Shown here: piece by piece, positions 45,569 through 55,189 of the stretch | Layout: each line of letters starts with the position of its first letter | Position numbering within the stretch: the first letter of the stretch is position 1 | Origin: Rhizobium sp. 32-5/1 | GTDB lineage: Bacteria > Pseudomonadota > Alphaproteobacteria > Rhizobiales > Rhizobiaceae | DNA: 64,000 nt | Direction: 5' to 3' | NCBI RefSeq assembly: GCF_029537235.1 | Contig: NZ_CP120639.1 | Location: 62,001 to 126,000 of the forward strand | Notes under the pieces: generated by a model | The model's input: the letters and a program-made list of their open reading frames with translations, nothing else | Database searches by the model: none | What the model was told of the DNA's origin: nothing | Made by a program: the position numbers and the translations under genes

Positions 45569-46357
45569 TTAGGCAAGTTGAGCCATGACGATCCGGATGA
45601 CGGCACGCCCGTAGAGATAGAGCGCACCTTTTTTGACGGCATAGAAGATGGCCGTGCCGAGGAGCGGCCACCACCATTGCCGACGCAGATCGATTGAAAA
45701 GAACTGGGTGAAGGCGACAAAGACAATACCGGCCTCTACCCACCCCATATAGTAGCCCGAAATAGCCCGGTGCGCCTTCACGGCGTCCAATCCCGTCCAC
45801 CAGTAGAGGGGCAACAGGTTGAGGATGTTGGCGATCAGGATGACAAAATGCGCGTACGTCGCAAGCACCAGATGCTCGACCGCATTAAATCCGCCGCGGC
45901 GGCGAAAAACCGTCAGCGATGCAATCAGTATCGCAACGATTCCAATCGAAAATGACCATTTCGAATAGTCCCGGACGAGGACGATCGCCTTGCTGAGCCC
46001 CGGGCTGGCGGAGCCGAAGAAATCCGTCTGGTGAATGACGAGGAGCAAAAGGACGATGGCCGCAAGCAGCAGTTTTAAGGGATGAACATGCCTTTTTCGC
46101 TCACCCAGAACGTAGGCGCGGGCGACGGCGCCAGGATTGACCGCCACGCGAAAAGCCGCTTTGACCATATCGGTTTCGAACCAGCGGAGCTTATCCCAAG
46201 CCTCGCCTCGCACTTCGCCCCAGCCAAAGCGAAGAGCTTTTCTTTGCCCACAAGCGCTGCAGTATGCGGAATGCAGCTCGCCGCCGCAATTGCGGCATAT
46301 CGGTGCAGCAAAATAGTCGGGAAGTGCCTGATCTTCTTTAAGCATACGAGCGATCAC
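45569..46357 (-). CDS. DUF3667-type membrane protein with zinc ribbon
   Basis: A 262-residue protein. The N-terminus has a zinc-ribbon: CRNCGGELHSAYCSACGQRK (two CxxC pairs). About five hydrophobic segments follow, including LKLLLAAIVLLLLVIHQTDF and HLVLATYAHFVILIANILNL. The phrase NPGAVARAYVLGERKRHVHP is typical of DUF3667. No function is established. It is the first of two genes on this strand with the metalloprotease/TPM gene, suggesting a joint role at the envelope. Confidence 0.78.
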   Translation of the reverse strand: MIARMLKEDQALPDYFAAPICRNCGGELHSAYCSACGQRKALRFGWGEVRGEAWDKLRWFETDMVKAAFRVAVNPGAVARAYVLGERKRHVHPLKLLLAAIVLLLLVIHQTDFFGSASPGLSKAIVLVRDYSKWSFSIGIVAILIASLTVFRRRGGFNAVEHLVLATYAHFVILIANILNLLPLYWWTGLDAVKAHRAISGYYMGWVEAGIVFVAFTQFFSIDLRRQWWWPLLGTAIFYAVKKGALYLYGRAVIRIVMAQLA

Positions 46358-46584
46358 GCGGCGACAGGCATAAATGCGCCGTGCGTAAAGCTGATCAGCG
46401 TACGGTATACCGTTTCAGTAAAAAAGTTCATTGTCGTGTTGATCGGCAGTCCGATGATATCAGAGTGAGGCATTGCGACTGATCCGTATTGGTGCGGATT
46501 GAAGAGCAGATGTACGTCATTGTTATGTGTTAGCGATGGAGACGGTCAAGTCAGACAGGCCGACTTGCGGTAGGAAAGAGCGTT

Positions 46585-46908
46585 ATGACTGCAAACAAGA
46601 TATCCCGAAGTGCTGACGTCCTTGATGCGCTATTTATTCTAATTTCGATCGCGCTATCCGTCGCCAGCCTCGTTCTGGTTTTCGTTTATGGGGCCTCGTT
46701 CTGGTTGCTCGTGGTCACGGATGTCCTGCTGCTGATCAGTTGCCGCCAGGCCATGATCTATTTTCTGGATAACTTTGTTCCGATCATCGCCGCAACAGAT
46801 GCTTTCGGGGCCGTTCTTTTGGTGGTGCTTCTTCTTATCATGCCGCTGTTTGCGCCTTTTGCACTCTACTGGACTATCAGGCGTGGGCACGCATCACGCC
46901 GTCTTTGA
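46585..46908 (+). CDS. Small membrane protein of unknown function
   Basis: A 107-residue protein with three likely membrane helices (LFILISIALSVASLVLVFVY, SFWLLVVTDVLLLISC, AVLLVVLLLIMPLFAPFALY) and a basic end (RRGHASRRL). A start at ATG 46585 follows GGAAAGAGCGTT. I do not recognise the family. It is divergent from the DUF3667 gene and has no partner downstream. Confidence 0.6.
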   Translation: MTANKISRSADVLDALFILISIALSVASLVLVFVYGASFWLLVVTDVLLLISCRQAMIYFLDNFVPIIAATDAFGAVLLVVLLLIMPLFAPFALYWTIRRGHASRRL

Positions 46909-47627
46909 AGGTTCTCGCAGGCTTGGGTCAATGTCCTGCTCTGACGCACTTTTACTGACGATCGGCGGCGTCAATATGAGTAAAATGCCTGCGGTTGCTT
47001 TTTCAGACGTGTTTTCAGAGAGCGTGTAGTGTCCACCAAGGTGGGAGCCCTTGGGGGAAAGGCTCACATAAATGTCAGCCGCTCGATCGGGCTTGAGGTC
47101 TTGCACCTTCAGCAGAAGCGACAACCAAGTTAAGGCAGGGCCGATAACATCTCTGCTTCTCCACAAATCCTTATACCTGCCTGTCGGGCGTTACCGCGAC
47201 GCGCAGAAGGCGCATGAACAACTTTGTCTCCTCCTCATGGTGGGGGCCAACCTTGCCCGAATGTTTGATCCCCTCCGTTCCTGCCAAAATAGGATTGGCC
47301 AGTTGTGAAGGCAGGGCTTACAGCGGCTTGAGGTCGACTTCATTGCTCTCTGAGGCAGAGACCCATGCCTGTGTCAGCATTCCTAATAATTTTACACGGG
47401 CCTCGGTCATCATGTCCGAAGCCAAGACCGTGTTGGTTTGTCTAGGACAGAGAGGCTGTGACTACGAAGTTGTACAAGCTCACAGAGCGTCCGGTTGATT
47501 GCTTCAGAGTTGAACTTGTTGCGGGCGGCCGGCGGATTTTCGTTGGAACGAGAAACGGCGATGCCGCGCCTTGCCCAGGATGAAATGCGAAGTCGGCTGA
47601 ATCTTGCCGGCGCACGGGTCGGCCAAA
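46909..47627. other. Intergenic region without a recognised gene
   Basis: Over 700 bases without a clear gene. A frame at 47458-47583 (+) starting at GTG encodes LYKLTERPVDCFRVELVAGG and ends GDAAPCPG. It looks protein-like but short and has no known family. Confidence 0.4.
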
Positions 47628-47660
47628 CCGCACCTGAAAGTCATTTTCAGATGCGGTTTG
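47628..47660 (-). terminator. Terminator downstream of the BCCT gene
   Basis: CCGCACCTGAAA and TTTCAGATGCGG form a 12-bp stem with one mismatch around a short loop. TTTGTTT follows on the plus strand and TTTGG on the minus. It lies 26-58 bases past the BCCT stop, so it probably ends that transcript. Confidence 0.7.
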
Positions 47661-47685
47661 TTTAGCCAGGTGAAAAGGCGGTGAC

Positions 47686-49260
47686 TTACTCAGCCGCAGT
47701 CGCATTCGCTAACGGTGGGCCGCCGTCGGGCAGGGCAGGGGCGTTTTCGCTTCGCCCTTCCAAGTCGTCCAGCAGCGCCATCCATAAGGAGACGCATAGA
47801 CCGACCATAATGACGAGGAAGGGTGCTGCCGCTATGATCGACGCGGTCTGCAGGCCTTGCAAGCCTCCCATCACCAGCAACACGCTGGCCGACGCGCCCG
47901 CAAGGACGCCCCAGAGAACGACGATGCCACGAGCAGGCTCAAGTGTGCCGTGCGATGACAGCATGCCCATCACGATCGAGGCGGCATCCGCTCCCGAGAT
48001 GAAGAAGATGGCGACAAGGAAGATCGCGACGAACGAAGTAAACGCGGTTCCCGGATATTGTTCGAGCAGTGCAAACAGCGAGATGGCGGCACCCTGATTG
48101 TTGACCGCCTCGACAAGGCCACCAGCACCCATCAATTCCGAATGCAGCGCCGTACCACCCATTATGGTGAACCAAAGGAAGGTTACGCCGCTCGGAATGA
48201 GCAGAACGCCAATGACAAATTCGCGGATGGTCCGCCCCTTGGAGATGCGCGCAATGAACACCCCGACGAAAGGCGCCCAGGATACCCACCAGGCCCAATA
48301 GAAGATCGTCCAACTGCCCAGCCATTTTCCGTCGCTAAAGGCGGCAGTGCGGAATGACATTGTGACGAGATCGGCCAGGTAATCGCCAAGTGCTTCGGTG
48401 AAGGTGTTGAGGATGAAGATGGTTGGTCCGACGACGGCCAGAAACAGCAGCAGCGCGGCGGCGACCACCATGTTCATGTTGCTCAGGAACTGAACGCCCT
48501 TGCCCACTCCGGACACTGCCGAAAGGATGAACAGCACCGACAGCACCGCGATGATTGCAAGGGCAATGCCTGTCCCCTCGCCAGTTCCCCAGAGAAAATT
48601 CAGACCGCTGTTGATCTGCTGTGCGCCAAGGCCGAGTGATGTCGCTGTGCCGAACAGCGTAGCGATGACGGCGAGAATATCGATCGTCTTACCGATCGGT
48701 CCGTTGACTGCTTTGCCGAGCAGGGGAGTGAATGCGCTCGATATCAGGATTGGCAAGCCCTTGCGGTAGGTGAAGTACGCAATCGCCAACCCGACAATGG
48801 CATAGATCGCCCAAGGGTGCAGGGCCCAATGAAAATAGGAATATTTCATCGCGAGCAGCGCGGCTTCCTTGGATTGCGCGACCGCGAGCCCGTGCGGCGG
48901 GGCGCCAAAATGGAACACTGGCTCGGCGACACCCCAGAACATGAGGCCGATACCCATGCCGACGCTGAACATCATGCATACCCATGAAACCGTCCGGAAT
49001 TCCGGAAGTTCGTCGTCGGCCCCAAGCCTGATCTTGCCGAAACGGCTAATCGCCAGGAACCCGGCAAAGACCAGGAACAGCGCAGTCGAGACAACAAAGC
49101 CCCACCCGAAACCGTTGATGATCGCCGAAAGTGTGGTTTGGGTGACCGAGGCGAGGCTAGCTGGGGCCAGCGCTCCCCATGAGATGAACCCGGCCGTTAT
49201 CGCTAGGGCCGGCCAGAATACTGCCGGGTCTATGCTTCGCAGTCTGTCTGTGGTCGACAT
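47686..49260 (-). CDS. BCCT-family betaine/choline/carnitine transporter
   Basis: A 524-residue protein with 12 membrane helices. Markers are MGIGLMFWGVAEPVFHF, TLFGTATSLGLGAQQINSGL and the family signature FYWAWWVSWAPFVGVFIARI. BCCT transporters take up quaternary ammonium osmolytes with Na+ or H+. The long C-terminal regulatory tail of osmosensing BetP is absent: it ends soon after LWMALLDDLEGRSENAPALP. It stands alone with its own terminator. Confidence 0.93.
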   Translation of the reverse strand: MSTTDRLRSIDPAVFWPALAITAGFISWGALAPASLASVTQTTLSAIINGFGWGFVVSTALFLVFAGFLAISRFGKIRLGADDELPEFRTVSWVCMMFSVGMGIGLMFWGVAEPVFHFGAPPHGLAVAQSKEAALLAMKYSYFHWALHPWAIYAIVGLAIAYFTYRKGLPILISSAFTPLLGKAVNGPIGKTIDILAVIATLFGTATSLGLGAQQINSGLNFLWGTGEGTGIALAIIAVLSVLFILSAVSGVGKGVQFLSNMNMVVAAALLLFLAVVGPTIFILNTFTEALGDYLADLVTMSFRTAAFSDGKWLGSWTIFYWAWWVSWAPFVGVFIARISKGRTIREFVIGVLLIPSGVTFLWFTIMGGTALHSELMGAGGLVEAVNNQGAAISLFALLEQYPGTAFTSFVAIFLVAIFFISGADAASIVMGMLSSHGTLEPARGIVVLWGVLAGASASVLLVMGGLQGLQTASIIAAAPFLVIMVGLCVSLWMALLDDLEGRSENAPALPDGGPPLANATAAE

Positions 49261-49263
49261 GCT

Positions 49264-49697
49264 TTATCCTCTCAGGTTTATGTAGTGACGTTCCCTTGAA
49301 TTTTCGGATACCGCGAAAAGGCCGACTTCTCGAGAGAGGCCAGGTCGTGGACTGGTAAATGCTGTTGAGGTAGCGACGCCGGACACGCCTTTGTGCTTGT
49401 GCGGATCTACGGCCGCTTTCCTTGGGTGATTAACAGACCACTCGTTTGCACTCGTGTCAGTTGCGACCATGAGCTTGTCCAAAACCGAATTCTGCAGGCA
49501 AATTTCGTTGGCTAGTTGCGGAAGAAGATGGGATTCGAAACAACGATGCTCATGATGGAGGAACGGCCAGAAGACTGCGGATCGCGCCCAGCGACCTAAG
49601 CCTTCGGCCTTATCGGTACGCTTGACGATCTGGACGGTAACGTTGCGGCCCCGCTTCGCCGCAAACTCGTCATCGGCTACCAGAGGGAAGGAATGCA
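49264..49697. other. Degraded region, possible IS5-type transposase relic
   Basis: On the minus strand (about 49640-49590) the reading VTVQIVKRTDKAEG resembles the VEIVKRSD-AKGF stretch of IS5-type transposases before the frame drifts. No intact gene is seen. The last bases (GGGAAGGAATGCA) are the ribosome site of the next gene. Confidence 0.35.
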
Positions 49698-49958
49698 ATG
49701 TTAGATCAGATGTGTCTTTCCGGGATATCGGAAGAAAGTTGGCGGGCGGTCATCGAAGCCTTGGTGGCTGCGGGCTGGTCCATGCGGAAAGGCGGCGGCC
49801 TGGATTTCTCCTGGGCCGTACTCGACCGCGACGGGATGCGGATCGACATGGAATACGATGTATGGCAAGAGGGCGAAATGGCATTTGCTAGGGGCCATGC
49901 GTCCGCGATAAAAGCCAATCTTCCAGTCCCATTGATCGTCGAACTGAAGATTGAATAA
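49698..49958 (+). CDS. Small hypothetical protein
   Basis: An 86-residue soluble, acidic protein (MLDQMCLSGISEESWRAVIE, then GGGLDFSWAVLDRDGMRIDM). GGAAGGAATGCA gives a strong ribosome site before ATG 49698, and codon usage looks native. I do not recognise the family. It may be an orphan; no operon partner is evident. Confidence 0.6.
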   Translation: MLDQMCLSGISEESWRAVIEALVAAGWSMRKGGGLDFSWAVLDRDGMRIDMEYDVWQEGEMAFARGHASAIKANLPVPLIVELKIE

Positions 49959-50038
49959 TTCTCTGGTGGACCGGGGTGCAACCGGCGGCCCCCGCGGGAG
50001 AAAAATTCACTGACTTGCGATAGCCGATCCGCATTTTA

Positions 50039-50062
50039 CCCCATTCCCCATTCCCCATTCCC
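50039..50062 (+). repeat. Short tandem repeat (CCCCATT)x3
   Basis: Three exact heptamers CCCCATT followed by CCC, 15 bases before the small membrane protein gene. Such a repeat could change length by slippage and alter spacing in the promoter or leader. Confidence 0.8.
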
Positions 50063-50076
50063 AGGCCGCCGAGCGC

Positions 50077-50376
50077 ATGAGAAGACTCACACTTGCTGTT
50101 TTGGCCGTCCTTTCAGTCCTCGCGCTGTGCGTCGGTATTTTGCTCGGCGCTTTCCTGATCATGAGCCCTACAGGCGGTGGCTTCTTTCCTAATCTTGGAT
50201 CCGTCCTGGGGCTAATCGTCCTCGCGACCGGAAATCTCGTCTCGAGCATTTGCAATGGTATCTACTGGGGGCTCGGCAAGCGCCCTCGTTGGCTAGGAAT
50301 TGTAACGTTGGCACAGAGCCTGCCCACGCTGCTTCTTATGGGATTTATCATGAGCGGGATGGAACCCATGTTGTAA
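50077..50376 (+). CDS. Small membrane protein of unknown function
   Basis: A 99-residue protein with three hydrophobic stretches: LAVLAVLSVLALCVGILLGA, FPNLGSVLGLIVLATGNLVS and GIVTLAQSLPTLLLMGFIMS. The first resembles a signal-anchor. The start is ATG 50077 after a weak site (GCCGAGCGC). No family recognised. Confidence 0.55.
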   Translation: MRRLTLAVLAVLSVLALCVGILLGAFLIMSPTGGGFFPNLGSVLGLIVLATGNLVSSICNGIYWGLGKRPRWLGIVTLAQSLPTLLLMGFIMSGMEPML

Positions 50377-50538
50377 CTGGCGCGCCGGGACTGGATTTCG
50401 GATGGGCACGCCTCACTACGTCGCCTCGTCCTGCAGTGAGTTGTTTATTTCTCAAAAAAGTCGCCTTGGCGTTGGCGGCGGAGCTTTCAGCTTCGACAAG
50501 TGAGTGCTAAGCGGCAACGTGCATTGAAAGGAAAAAAT

Positions 50539-50778
50539 ATGAAAACACTGGTTCGCCTGCTGCTGACGATCACTCTTGCGGTCGTCGTACTTACCGGTTT
50601 CCGCTGGTATCGCTATGTCAGCAACACCGACAGTCCCTACGATGAAATCGGCATCACGCTCAACAATGCCATGCCCGGGCCGATCAACAGCTGGGGCTGC
50701 GCCAAGCTCAAAACCACCTTTGCCAGTTCCCTGCCACCTTACGGCTGCGCCGCCGGTGACGCGACGCAGTGGAAGTAA
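50539..50778 (+). CDS. Small exported or membrane-anchored protein
   Basis: A 79-residue protein with an N-terminal signal or anchor (MKTLVRLLLTITLAVVVLTG) and a short outside part with two cysteines (SWGCAKLKTTF, LPPYGCAAGD) that could pair. AAAGGAAAAAAT precedes ATG 50539. Followed at once by a perfect hairpin. No family recognised. Confidence 0.6.
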   Translation: MKTLVRLLLTITLAVVVLTGFRWYRYVSNTDSPYDEIGITLNNAMPGPINSWGCAKLKTTFASSLPPYGCAAGDATQWK

Positions 50779-50780
50779 GG

Positions 50781-50814
50781 CACGACTGGCTGCGCGACGG
50801 CGCAGCCAGTCGTG
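50781..50814 (+). terminator. Perfect 15-bp hairpin after the small exported protein gene
   Basis: CACGACTGGCTGCGC pairs fully with GCGCAGCCAGTCGTG around a GACG loop, two bases after the stop codon. No T-run follows, so it may act as an mRNA-stabilising or Rho-assisted terminator. Confidence 0.65.
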
Positions 50815-50929
50815 TGCGTCGAGCTATATGGCTGTTGATGGTCTCTGCCGCCGGACTTGCGAAGATATCTGAGTGCACCTAGAAGGCGTGCGCAGAGTTT
50901 CAATTTAAGGCTGTGAGAGGACGAGCATC

Positions 50930-53088
50930 GTGGAGCAGGCAGGTAAGGGTTGGTCCCGGGCACTTTGGGGGCGGTCACGATCATCGCGGTCGTTGTTGCA
51001 GGGGGCGTCGGGGTCAAGACCGTGTATGAACGGCACGTCGCCGAATTTGTTTCCCAGGGTGGCGGCACGGCGGACGCCGTCGCAGTGGATTTCCTCGGAC
51101 GAATTCATCTGCGTAACGTGGCGTTGCCGCTTGCCAACGGCACCAATATTCGTGTCGCGTCTATCGACGGACGGCTGAAGAATCTTTTCTTCAATGGCGA
51201 TCTCGAATTGAATGGCCTCGACGTCGAGCTGGCGACGGGCAGGATCTCAATAGCGCATGCAAGCATCGAAGACCCCGCTTTCGACGGCAGTGCGGCGAGC
51301 GAGACCTTCAGCGGCAAGAGCGCAATCACTGTGTCGGAGCGTCTCGAACGCTTTGCGGCAGAGCGCATATCGGCACCCGAGGTCATCATCATCCAGACCC
51401 TCGCCGGCAGCGAACAGAAGATGGTCTATAAGGACGTCACCCTCGACGACATCGCCAACGGCAGCATTGCGCGCTACTCCGCCGTTGGCGCTAGTTTCGA
51501 TATCGCCATGGAGATCCCCAATGTTGAAGGGGTAGCGAATAAAGAGCGCATGACCGGTTCGACCGGTGCTGTAGCGGGTCAGGACTTCGATGCGGCATAC
51601 ATGGCCAGGCTGTATACGGATAAGGCGGCCCCCGAAGAAAACGAAGCGAAGCTGCTTTACGGACCCTTTTCCGTCAAGGCGATCGCCCTCTCCAACGGCA
51701 AGGTGCACTTCGCCTATGACGAACTACGCAGCAACGGTTTCAGCATGCGCATGCCGGCCGAACCACTTCTCGAAACGCTGGAGAACCTGAAGTCCATTAC
51801 GAGTACCCACGAGCTTGCCCCGGAGGACCGTCAGGCGTTTGTTGGCCGGCTTCTGTCCGTTGTTGATATGGTCGGTAAGGGTAATATGCAGTTGATCGGC
51901 TTCAAGGTCGATGCGCCTTATGAGGAAGGCCAAGACGCGGGCAAAAGGGTCAAGCTCGCCGTCGATCGCATGGCGATGCAACTGGACGGCCGTAAGCTCG
52001 ACGTCGGCTTGAATGGGGTGTCGATAGTGGAGGATACGGACACCATCAAGATCGCCGAAGCGAGCATTACCGGCTTTTCCTGGCATTCACCCCTCGAAGC
52101 GCTGAAGAAAATGGCTGGGCTCAGCGAGCAACAGCTTGAAACGTTCCCGCTTACCACACTGGCACCGGAATTAGGCACGATCCGTATCGCGGGAATGGAT
52201 GTTGATGTGGCCTATCCCGACGATGTGAGCGCGATCGAGGCGCAAAGCGCCGATGCACAAGGGCTGGCCAGCGAAACCGACGGGTCGGCGAGCGATACTC
52301 AATCCACACAAGCACAGATCCCGCAGACCGACCAGGCGGAAGGGGCGGATCAGCAAGCAGATGGATCCACCGTTTCCGGAGAGGAGCCCGCGACCATATC
52401 CGTGCCGAAACGTATTCGCTTCTCGCTCAAGAGTTATGAGCTAGCGCTGACAAAGCTCCACAATGGCATTCCGACGGATATTCGCATTACGCAGGAGGAT
52501 CTGAGCCTGCCTGTACCGGCAGAATCGTCGGATGAAGCCTACATCCAACTTCGCCAACTGGGCTTTGAGGAGGTGGTCCTGTCTTCCAACATAGAAGCGG
52601 TGTGGGACGAGCCCAATCAGAACCTGGTGATCAAAGACATTTCGTTTGGTGGCAAGGATGTGGGCAGGCTCTCCCTTTCTGGCCTGGTCGGTGGTTTCAC
52701 CAAGGAATTCTTCTCCTTTGACACGACAATGACCCAGGCGGCGCTTCTCGGTCTCACGGCACGAGAGGTGAAGCTCAAGATCCAGGATGAAGGGTTGATG
52801 GCAAAGGGAATCAAACTCTATGCCGAACAAAGCGCGATGACCGAGGATCAAGTGCGCGGCATGCTGACAATGATGGTCACCGCGGGATTGCAGCACTTCG
52901 CGGCCGGTCAGCCGAAGCTTCAAGGCGCGGTCGATGCGCTGTCGCGCTTCGTCGCCGCACCCGGAACCTTCACTTTGACGGTTAGGTCCCAGGCCGAAAG
53001 CGGCATAGGGGTATTTGATCTGGTCGCGGCTTCTGAAAACCCTGTGCTGCTTCTCGAAAAAGTTGATCTTGAGGCGACGGCTCAGTGA
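50930..53088 (+). pseudogene. Large membrane-anchored periplasmic protein of unknown function, one frameshift near the start
   Basis: Starting at GTG 50930 the frame reads VEQAGKGWSRALWG. One G is short in the run 50967-50971, and the body continues AVTIIAVVVAGGVGVKTVYE (membrane anchor) for about 710 residues. The printed in-frame start would be a TTG right after a stop codon, which is less likely. The body is rich in beta-strand segments (LFFNGDLELNGLDVELATGR, DGRKLDVGLNGVSIVEDTDT), recalling AsmA/DUF748-like envelope proteins. An acidic, Gln/Ser-rich linker (about residues 430-480) divides it. I cannot name the family with confidence. Confidence 0.6.
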
Positions 53089-53169
53089 GCCTTTTGCTCC
53101 AGGCTTCGCGCGGTTGCGCGGGGCCTGGAGGCGAAGTGTTCTCACAAAGGCAGCAGAAGCGGCCCGCTG

Positions 53170-53392
53170 GATCTGGATCCAGGAACGCCAGGATAAGCTC
53201 GCGCAGTAGCGGCGACAGCCGGATGACCGACGGTTGGCTGGACAGATGCGCCACCGCCTCGGGCCGGACAAACAGGTAGCGCAATGAGGACCGCTGAAGA
53301 TACTGGACGGCGTGTAGCACATTGGATGGAATCCATAATGCTCGCTCTGGCGGCACAATGAATGTGCCCCGATTTGTTTCAACCGGCACCAA
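53170..53392 (-). pseudogene. AraC-family regulator, N-terminal fragment
   Basis: Minus-strand reading gives VETNRGTFIVPPERALWIPS, NVLHAVQYLQRSSLRYLFVR and SVIRLSPLLRELILAFLDPD. This matches the cupin part of AraC regulators (G-W-VPP-RA-W-P---H-V). It then turns into unrelated sequence that overlaps the end of the preceding gene. The DNA-binding domain is missing. It marks a recombination scar just upstream of the oxidase operon. Confidence 0.65.
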
Positions 53393-53532
53393 TGCATTTC
53401 ATGTTTCCCAGCGTTCTCGTGGAGGGAGTGGCGAAGTACTTTATCCCCGTTCCCCACATCAGGGGGTATGGTATTAGAGCTTGTTGCGTATTCCACGGTA
53501 CTATTTTGACGTTCTATGGGAGAATAGACTTG

Positions 53533-55185
53533 ATGGGTCAGCTGACGTCAGGAGAACGCGACCTTGCAGGCGCGGTTCTCGTTTTCATGGCCATCATGGG
53601 CGTAGCTATGGCTGCAGTGGGAGGGAGCGAACCGCTCGGCATCCACGGCGTCATGGTCCTTCTCTGCAGCGTCGGCCTTCTGTTCGTGCTGATGTCGACC
53701 GCGTTTGGTCCCGCCCCCGATCCGGCACGCCTCGGCAAATATTATGACGACCCGATCAAGGTCGGCGTGGGCTTTACCCTGGCATGGGCGGTCTTCGGCA
53801 TGCTCATCGGCGTGTGGGCCGCAGCCCAGCTTGCATGGCCCGCCCTCAACTTCGACACGTCCTGGGCCAGTTTCGGCCGTATCCGCCCGGCTCATACCTC
53901 CGGCGTGATTTTCGGATTTGGTGGGAATGCATTGATCACGACGTCCTACCACGTCGTCCAGCGCACGTCCCGCGCACGCCTTGCCGACCAGTTTTCTCCC
54001 TGGTTCGTCCTTCTCGGCTTCAACCTGTTCTGTCTGATCGCAGTTTCCGGCTATTTCCTCGGCGTTACCCAGTCCAAGGAATATGCGGAGGCGGAATGGT
54101 ACGCCGACATCTGGCTGGTGGTCGTATGGGTGGCCTACTTCGTCCTCTATGTGAGAACGCTGGCGCGGCGCAAGGAGCCACATATCTACGTCGCCAACTG
54201 GTACTACATGGCCTTCATCATCGTCGTCGCCATCCTGCATATTGTCAACAATCTCGCGGTACCGATTTCGTTCACCCAGGCCAAGAGCTACACGATCTGG
54301 GCGGGGGTGCAGGACTCGATGGTGCAGTGGTGGTATGGCCACAACGCGGTCGCCTTTTTCCTTACGGCGGGCTTCCTGGCAATGCTCTATTACTACCTGC
54401 CAAAACGGGCGGAGCGGCCGATTTTCTCCTACCGTCTTTCGATCCTGAGCTTCTGGGGCATCACCTTCTTTTATATGTGGGCAGGCTCCCACCATCTGCA
54501 TTACACCGCCCTGCCGCATTGGGTTCAGAACCTCGGAATGACCTTTTCGGTGATGCTGCTGGTGCCGTCCTGGGCTTCGGCCGGGAACGCCCTGCTGACG
54601 CTCAATGGCGCGTGGCACAAGGTGCGCGACGACGCGACCCTGCGCTTTATGATGATGGCGGCGTTTTTCTACGGTCTCTCGACGTTCGAAGGATCCTTCC
54701 TCGCGATACGTCCCGTGAATTCCCTGTCCCATTACACGGACTGGACGGTGGGCCATGTTCATGCGGGTGCGCTGGGATGGGTCGCAATGATCACGTTCGG
54801 GTCGTTGTATACGCTCGTGCCGTCAATCTGGAAGCGCGAGCGAATGTACTCCGCAGCCCTCGTGGAAGTCCATTTCTGGCTGGCTCTCGTCGGGACGCTC
54901 ATCTACGTGTTCGCGATGTGGAATTCCGGGATCATCCAGGGGCTGATGTGGCGGACCTATTCCGAGGACAATGCCCTGGTCTATTCCTTCGTCGATAGTC
55001 TGGTTGCGATGTATCCCTATTACATCGCCCGTGCGTTCGGAGGGTTACTGTTCCTCATCGGCGCGATTGTCGCATCTTACAATGTCTGGATGACCGTCCG
55101 CACCCCGAATCCCGCGCCGTCCCCCACGGGCGATGACTTGCCCATCGGGGAACACGCAGGCGCAATTCCTTCGGCCGCGGAGTAG
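53533..55185 (+). CDS. ccoN: cbb3-type cytochrome c oxidase subunit I
   Basis: A 550-residue membrane protein with 12-14 helices and all heme and copper ligands of CcoN: RPAHTSGVIFGFGGNALITT (low-spin heme b histidine), WWYGHNAVAFFLTAG (CuB histidine), GSHHLHYTALPHWVQ (CuB pair) and VGHVHAGALGWVAMITFGSL (heme b3). It reduces oxygen to water at high affinity in the inner membrane. I start at ATG 53533 (MGQLTSGERDLAGA); the frame is open further upstream but lacks similarity. First gene of an operon of at least eight. Confidence 0.95.
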   Translation: MGQLTSGERDLAGAVLVFMAIMGVAMAAVGGSEPLGIHGVMVLLCSVGLLFVLMSTAFGPAPDPARLGKYYDDPIKVGVGFTLAWAVFGMLIGVWAAAQLAWPALNFDTSWASFGRIRPAHTSGVIFGFGGNALITTSYHVVQRTSRARLADQFSPWFVLLGFNLFCLIAVSGYFLGVTQSKEYAEAEWYADIWLVVVWVAYFVLYVRTLARRKEPHIYVANWYYMAFIIVVAILHIVNNLAVPISFTQAKSYTIWAGVQDSMVQWWYGHNAVAFFLTAGFLAMLYYYLPKRAERPIFSYRLSILSFWGITFFYMWAGSHHLHYTALPHWVQNLGMTFSVMLLVPSWASAGNALLTLNGAWHKVRDDATLRFMMMAAFFYGLSTFEGSFLAIRPVNSLSHYTDWTVGHVHAGALGWVAMITFGSLYTLVPSIWKRERMYSAALVEVHFWLALVGTLIYVFAMWNSGIIQGLMWRTYSEDNALVYSFVDSLVAMYPYYIARAFGGLLFLIGAIVASYNVWMTVRTPNPAPSPTGDDLPIGEHAGAIPSAAE

Positions 55186-55189
55186 ACAC

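Noticed and set aside
53530..53543. TTGATGGGTCAGCT as an FNR/FixK box for ccoN
   Set aside because: Only the left half matches TTGAT-N4-ATCAA, and it overlaps the start codon.
53548..54762. A 404-codon open frame on the minus strand opposite ccoN
   Set aside because: It is the antisense shadow of a strongly conserved gene; its composition (His/Arg/Glu-rich) and lack of any family or ribosome site argue against it.
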